The notes beneath the pieces were generated by a model. That model was not told where the DNA came from. It worked only from the letters and a program-made list of their open reading frames with translations, and made no database searches. The translations under genes and the position numbers were made by a program. This document shows positions 61,358-64,000 of a stretch of 64,000 bases of DNA, one piece after another. This DNA is from Streptomyces viridochromogenes (GTDB lineage: Bacteria > Actinomycetota > Actinomycetes > Streptomycetales > Streptomycetaceae). Every line of letters begins with the position of its first letter. Position 1 is the stretch's first letter. The stretch is from contig NZ_LGUR01000205.1 in the NCBI RefSeq assembly GCF_001270495.1, positions 1 through 64,000 of the forward strand. The letters run 5' to 3'.

Positions 61358-62164
61358 TCAGCCTCCCTGCGAGATCACGCGCCGCGCGGCCCGCCGCCAC
61401 ACCCACCGGGTGAACAGCGCCAGCGCGACGACCCAGGCCGCCTGGACGGCCAACTGGGCGCCTGCGTCGGACAGTTCGATCCGGCCGACATAGATCGACA
61501 GCGGCACGCTCAGCGTCGCCTGGAACGGCAGGAAGCCGCTCAGCGTGATGAACCAGTCGGGAAAGAACCACAGCGGCGCGTACACCCCGGACAGCAGGTT
61601 CTGCGCGAAGATCAGGATCAGCATCGCGGAGTTGTTGCGGATGGTGAAGAAGCACAACTGGTCGAGCAGGAGCATGACGTAGTACAGGACCCACTGTCCG
61701 AGCACCATGCTCACCACGAACACCCCTGCCACGGCCGCCGACCCGGGTGGTTCCACGACCCCCGCGGCGAGGCACACCACGTATCCGCCCAGTGCCCACG
61801 CCAGCCCGTACAGCTGCTCGCCGAGGGCGCGCAGGGCGTAGTAGCGCTGGGGCGGCAGCGGGCGCAGATACCAGTACACGATGGTGCCGAAGTGCATGTG
61901 CTGAAGGACGGTGTCCCGGCCCGCGTACTGGTCCAACTCCCGCAGGCGGGAGGCGAGTACGGCCAAAACGGCGTAGGTGACCGCCTGGTCGCGGCTCAGT
62001 CCCGCGGTGGTGCCGGTGTGGGAGTACAGGCCGCGCCACAGCGACGCGACCAGGACCACCTGGACGGTCAGCCGGAGCAGGACGGCCGTCATCCGGGGCG
62101 GCGTGTGCAGCTCGCCGAGCGGCGTGACGCGGGCGGCGCGCCAGCCGTGCAGTACGGAGGCCAT
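61358..62164 (-). CDS. ABC-2 family transporter permease
   Basis: The 268-aa protein is similar in layout to its partner, with GTIVYWYLRPLPPQRYYALR and MLLLDQLCFFTIRNNSAMLI. AAGGAG lies six bases before the ATG. It starts one base after the ATPase stop. The pair LRPMPVHRQ/LRPLPPQRY is a shared permease motif. Confidence 0.9.
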   Translation of the reverse strand: MASVLHGWRAARVTPLGELHTPPRMTAVLLRLTVQVVLVASLWRGLYSHTGTTAGLSRDQAVTYAVLAVLASRLRELDQYAGRDTVLQHMHFGTIVYWYLRPLPPQRYYALRALGEQLYGLAWALGGYVVCLAAGVVEPPGSAAVAGVFVVSMVLGQWVLYYVMLLLDQLCFFTIRNNSAMLILIFAQNLLSGVYAPLWFFPDWFITLSGFLPFQATLSVPLSIYVGRIELSDAGAQLAVQAAWVVALALFTRWVWRRAARRVISQGG

Positions 62165-62165
62165 C

Positions 62166-63194
62166 TCAGGCTCCTTCCGCCGCGGCCTCGGCGGGCGCGG
62201 GCTCGGCATGCGCGTACGCGGCCCGCATCACGTCCTCCAGGTCCGCCTCGTCGAGGGCGAGGTCCGTCACCTCGTACCGTTCGATGACCTGCTTCAGCGC
62301 CTGGTGCACGGTCGGCGCGTCGGGGCCGTCCGGGCCGAAGACCGCCTGCGGGCCCTCGCGCCGCAGCAGCGCGACGCCCGGCAGCGAGCCGACCTCGGTG
62401 TGCGGGTCGGCGAGCGTCACCCGCACCTGCCAGGTCGAGCCGAACTCACGGCGGATCTCGTCGAGGGTGCCGTCCAGGACGAGCCGCCCGTGGTTGACCA
62501 GGACGACCCGCTCGGCGAGCCGCTCGACCTCGGTCATGTCGTGGGTGGTGAGCAGGACCGTACGGCCGCGCTTCTCCACCTGGTGCCGCAGGAACTCCCG
62601 CACCTGCTCCTTCACCACCACGTCCATGCCGATGGTCGGCTCGTCGAGGAAGACGACCTGCGGGTCGTGCAGCAGGGCGGCGGCGAGGTCGGAGCGGACC
62701 CGCTGGCCGAGGGAGAGGTGGCGGACCCGGGTGTCCCAGAAGGAGGAGAGGTCGAGGAGGTCGTCGAACTCCTTGAGCCTCGCCGCGTGTTCGGCCTTCG
62801 GCACCTCGTAGATGTCCCGCAGGATCGCGAACGACTCGCGCACCGGGAGGTCCCACCACAGCTGGGTGCGCTGCCCGAACACCGTGCCGATGTTGCGGGC
62901 GTTGCGCTCACGCTCCTCGTACGGCACCACGCCGGCGACGCGGGCCTCGCCCGCGGTGGGGGTGAGGATGCCGGTGAGCATCTTGATGGTGGTGGACTTG
63001 CCGGCGCCGTTCGGGCCGAGCAGGGCGAGGAGTTCGCCGGGGGCGACGGAGAAGGTCACGTCGGAGACGGCGTGCTTGGCGACCTTCCGCGGATTGACCA
63101 GGGAGCGGAGCGCGCCGGCGAAGCCGGGGCGGCGGACGGTGGTGTGGAAGGTTCGGGACAGACCGCGAACCTCGATATTGCCATTCAAGTGCAT
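62166..63194 (-). CDS. ABC-2 transporter ATP-binding protein
   Basis: The 342-aa ATPase has Walker A GPNGAGKS at residues 60-67, Q-loop FGQRTQLWWDL, signature LSLGQR, Walker B VVFLDEPTIGMD, and the H-loop THDMTE, then a ~100-residue C-terminal domain. It resembles DrrA/NodI-type exporters. The ATG follows AAGGAG closely; a GTG seven codons earlier or TTG two codons later are alternatives. It heads a three-gene exporter operon; nothing in the neighbourhood identifies the substrate. Confidence 0.92.
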   Translation of the reverse strand: MHLNGNIEVRGLSRTFHTTVRRPGFAGALRSLVNPRKVAKHAVSDVTFSVAPGELLALLGPNGAGKSTTIKMLTGILTPTAGEARVAGVVPYEERERNARNIGTVFGQRTQLWWDLPVRESFAILRDIYEVPKAEHAARLKEFDDLLDLSSFWDTRVRHLSLGQRVRSDLAAALLHDPQVVFLDEPTIGMDVVVKEQVREFLRHQVEKRGRTVLLTTHDMTEVERLAERVVLVNHGRLVLDGTLDEIRREFGSTWQVRVTLADPHTEVGSLPGVALLRREGPQAVFGPDGPDAPTVHQALKQVIERYEVTDLALDEADLEDVMRAAYAHAEPAPAEAAAEGA

Positions 63195-63280
63195 CAACTC
63201 CTTTGTTCTGAGCACAAGTAGCGGCCGGTCGGCATCTGCGCCGACCGGCCGCGGGCGACCCTCCGCACGCTGTCGGAAAG

Positions 63281-63300
63281 TCGATCAATCGGTCAATCGA
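63281..63300. promoter_or_regulatory. operator-like repeat upstream of the ABC-2 operon
   Basis: TCGATCAATCGGTCAATCGA has outer arms TCGAT/ATCGA and two direct TCAATCG units. It lies about 90 bp before the ATPase start and just after the beta-galactosidase stop, so it could be a regulator site for the exporter operon. Confidence 0.35.
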
Positions 63301-63325
63301 TTTACAGTTTTCTCACCATGACTTC

Positions 63326-64000
63326 TCACTCGTGGTTCGAGAACACGAACGAGAACTCCGCCGGCTCGGCGTTCAGGAAGTACCGCGGCAGCGGGCCCGG
63401 GCCGCAGGACTGCGAACCGATGCCGTGCTGGCCGTGGTCGAGGTTGATCCACAGGGTGTCGCCCGGCGTGAGGTCGGTCAGATGCCGGGCCGCGTCCAGC
63501 TGCTCGTTGGTCCAGGGCCGGGCGCTGAACCAGAACTCCGGGTCGCCCTCGATCCGCAGCCCGCCCAGCTCCGCCCAGCGGACGTCGGCACGGGCGCCGT
63601 TCTCCTGCGGGCGGACGTACGGGGTCCGAAGGTCGTCGATGCCCGGCAGCCACTGGCCGAGCTTCGAGGCGGCGCGCGTGTCCGGGTACGCCTCGGACCC
63701 GCCACCGAAGTACAGGACCTCCCGCGCGGCGTCGGCCGGCAGTCCGAAGCGGATGCCGAGCCGGGGCAGCGGCACGGTCCAGTCGCCCTCGGGAGTCACG
63801 GACACGGTCAGCTTCAGCAGGTTGCCGTCGGACGTCCAGCGGTACACCGTGCGCAGGCCCACCTCGGCGGCGGCGGGCGCCACCCGGGTGCGGACGGTCA
63901 ACGCGTCGTCGCCCAGCTCCACGGCGTCCAGCCGGTGCTGCATCCGGTGCAGACCGAGCTTGCGCCACAGCGCGTCGTAGCAGGTGTTGTCCTGCCAGCC
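63326..64000 (-). CDS. glycoside hydrolase family 2 beta-galactosidase, C-terminal part (5' end outside window)
   Basis: The last 225 codons are present. The segment shows the beta-galactosidase small-chain domain: GWQDNTCYDALWRKLGLHRM, GIRFGLPADAAREVLYFGGG, EAYPDTRAASKLGQWLPGID, RTPYVRPQENGARADVRWAE and GLRIEGDPEFWFSARPW. The final LWINLDHGQHGIGSQSCGPG matches the D-x-x-Q-x-G-x-G-x-x-S-x-G-P motif of LacZ-type enzymes. Residues for catalysis lie upstream outside the window. It may finish galactan or arabinogalactan breakdown in this region. Confidence 0.9.
   Translation of the reverse strand, partial: GWQDNTCYDALWRKLGLHRMQHRLDAVELGDDALTVRTRVAPAAAEVGLRTVYRWTSDGNLLKLTVSVTPEGDWTVPLPRLGIRFGLPADAAREVLYFGGGSEAYPDTRAASKLGQWLPGIDDLRTPYVRPQENGARADVRWAELGGLRIEGDPEFWFSARPWTNEQLDAARHLTDLTPGDTLWINLDHGQHGIGSQSCGPGPLPRYFLNAEPAEFSFVFSNHE

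Noticed and set aside
1..64000. tRNA, rRNA, CRISPR array or prophage
   Set aside because: I saw no tRNA-like cloverleaf, regular spacer array, integrase, or phage structural gene in the window.

Overview
The window is high-GC actinobacterial chromosome, almost certainly Streptomyces. Supporting signs are strong G/C bias at third codon positions, GTG starts, purine-rich Shine-Dalgarno sites alternating with leaderless starts, many Tat-exported enzymes, LacI-type control of glycan genes, and Streptomyces-style short intergenic repeats. I see no rRNA or tRNA gene and no CRISPR array.

Left end (1-6580, all minus strand): an assimilatory sulfate reduction operon. In transcription order it holds a 27-aa leader peptide of the conserved SRRHVDL type, sulfite reductase (sir), a small zinc-ribbon-like protein, cysH, cysC, cysD, cysN, and then a sulfonate/nitrate-type ABC binding lipoprotein that runs off the left edge. 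A perfect 12-bp inverted repeat lies just upstream of a possible promoter for the leader.

Housekeeping stretch (6622-21867): a GNAT acetyltransferase, a secreted protein, a GAF-type regulator, an AidB-like acyl-CoA dehydrogenase, a BrkB/YihY membrane protein, an NmrA-type reductase divergent from an AraC regulator, a second AraC protein, two VOC proteins, a DUF5954-like protein, a ThuA-like protein, an APH-fold kinase, and a Tat-exported ferritin-like (VioB-type) protein with a SRPBCC protein downstream of an upstream partner region. Many of these genes look leaderless. Three copies of a ~69-bp dispersed element sit next to gene 3' ends at 10.3, 15.3 and 29.9 kb.

Plant cell wall locus (22039-57000): first a bxl-like operon (sugar-binding protein, two permeases, GH43_11-type glycosidase) with LacI genes on both sides. 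Next comes a divergent hub at 31.1-31.7 kb. Leftward it drives a D-2-hydroxyacid dehydrogenase. Rightward it drives a second transporter operon, a GH28-like beta-helix enzyme, a 1109-aa modular alginate-lyase-fold protein, a 415-aa stand-alone paralogue, a carboxylesterase and a small membrane protein. After a third LacI gene and mmuM come a surface-anchored beta-solenoid protein, a GH43_26-like arabinofuranosidase, a GH43_24-like exo-1,3-galactanase with CBM13, a PL4 rhamnogalacturonan lyase, a CE12 acetylesterase and a DUF2264/GH154-like protein. Together they suggest breakdown of pectin side chains (rhamnogalacturonan I, arabinan) and arabinogalactan, with uptake by two ABC importers. Two recurrent operator-like motifs, GCAACCGGTTSCC and GAAAGCGCTTTC, tie the promoters together. 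A ~197-bp MITE with a putative target duplication sits in the 3' end of the CE12 gene and has replaced its C-terminus.

Right end (57103-64000): a DinB-like protein coupled to a PEP mutase/isocitrate lyase-type enzyme, a TetR regulator, a secreted endonuclease/exonuclease/phosphatase-fold protein, an ABC-2 exporter (ATPase and two permeases), and the C-terminal part of a GH2 beta-galactosidase cut by the window edge.
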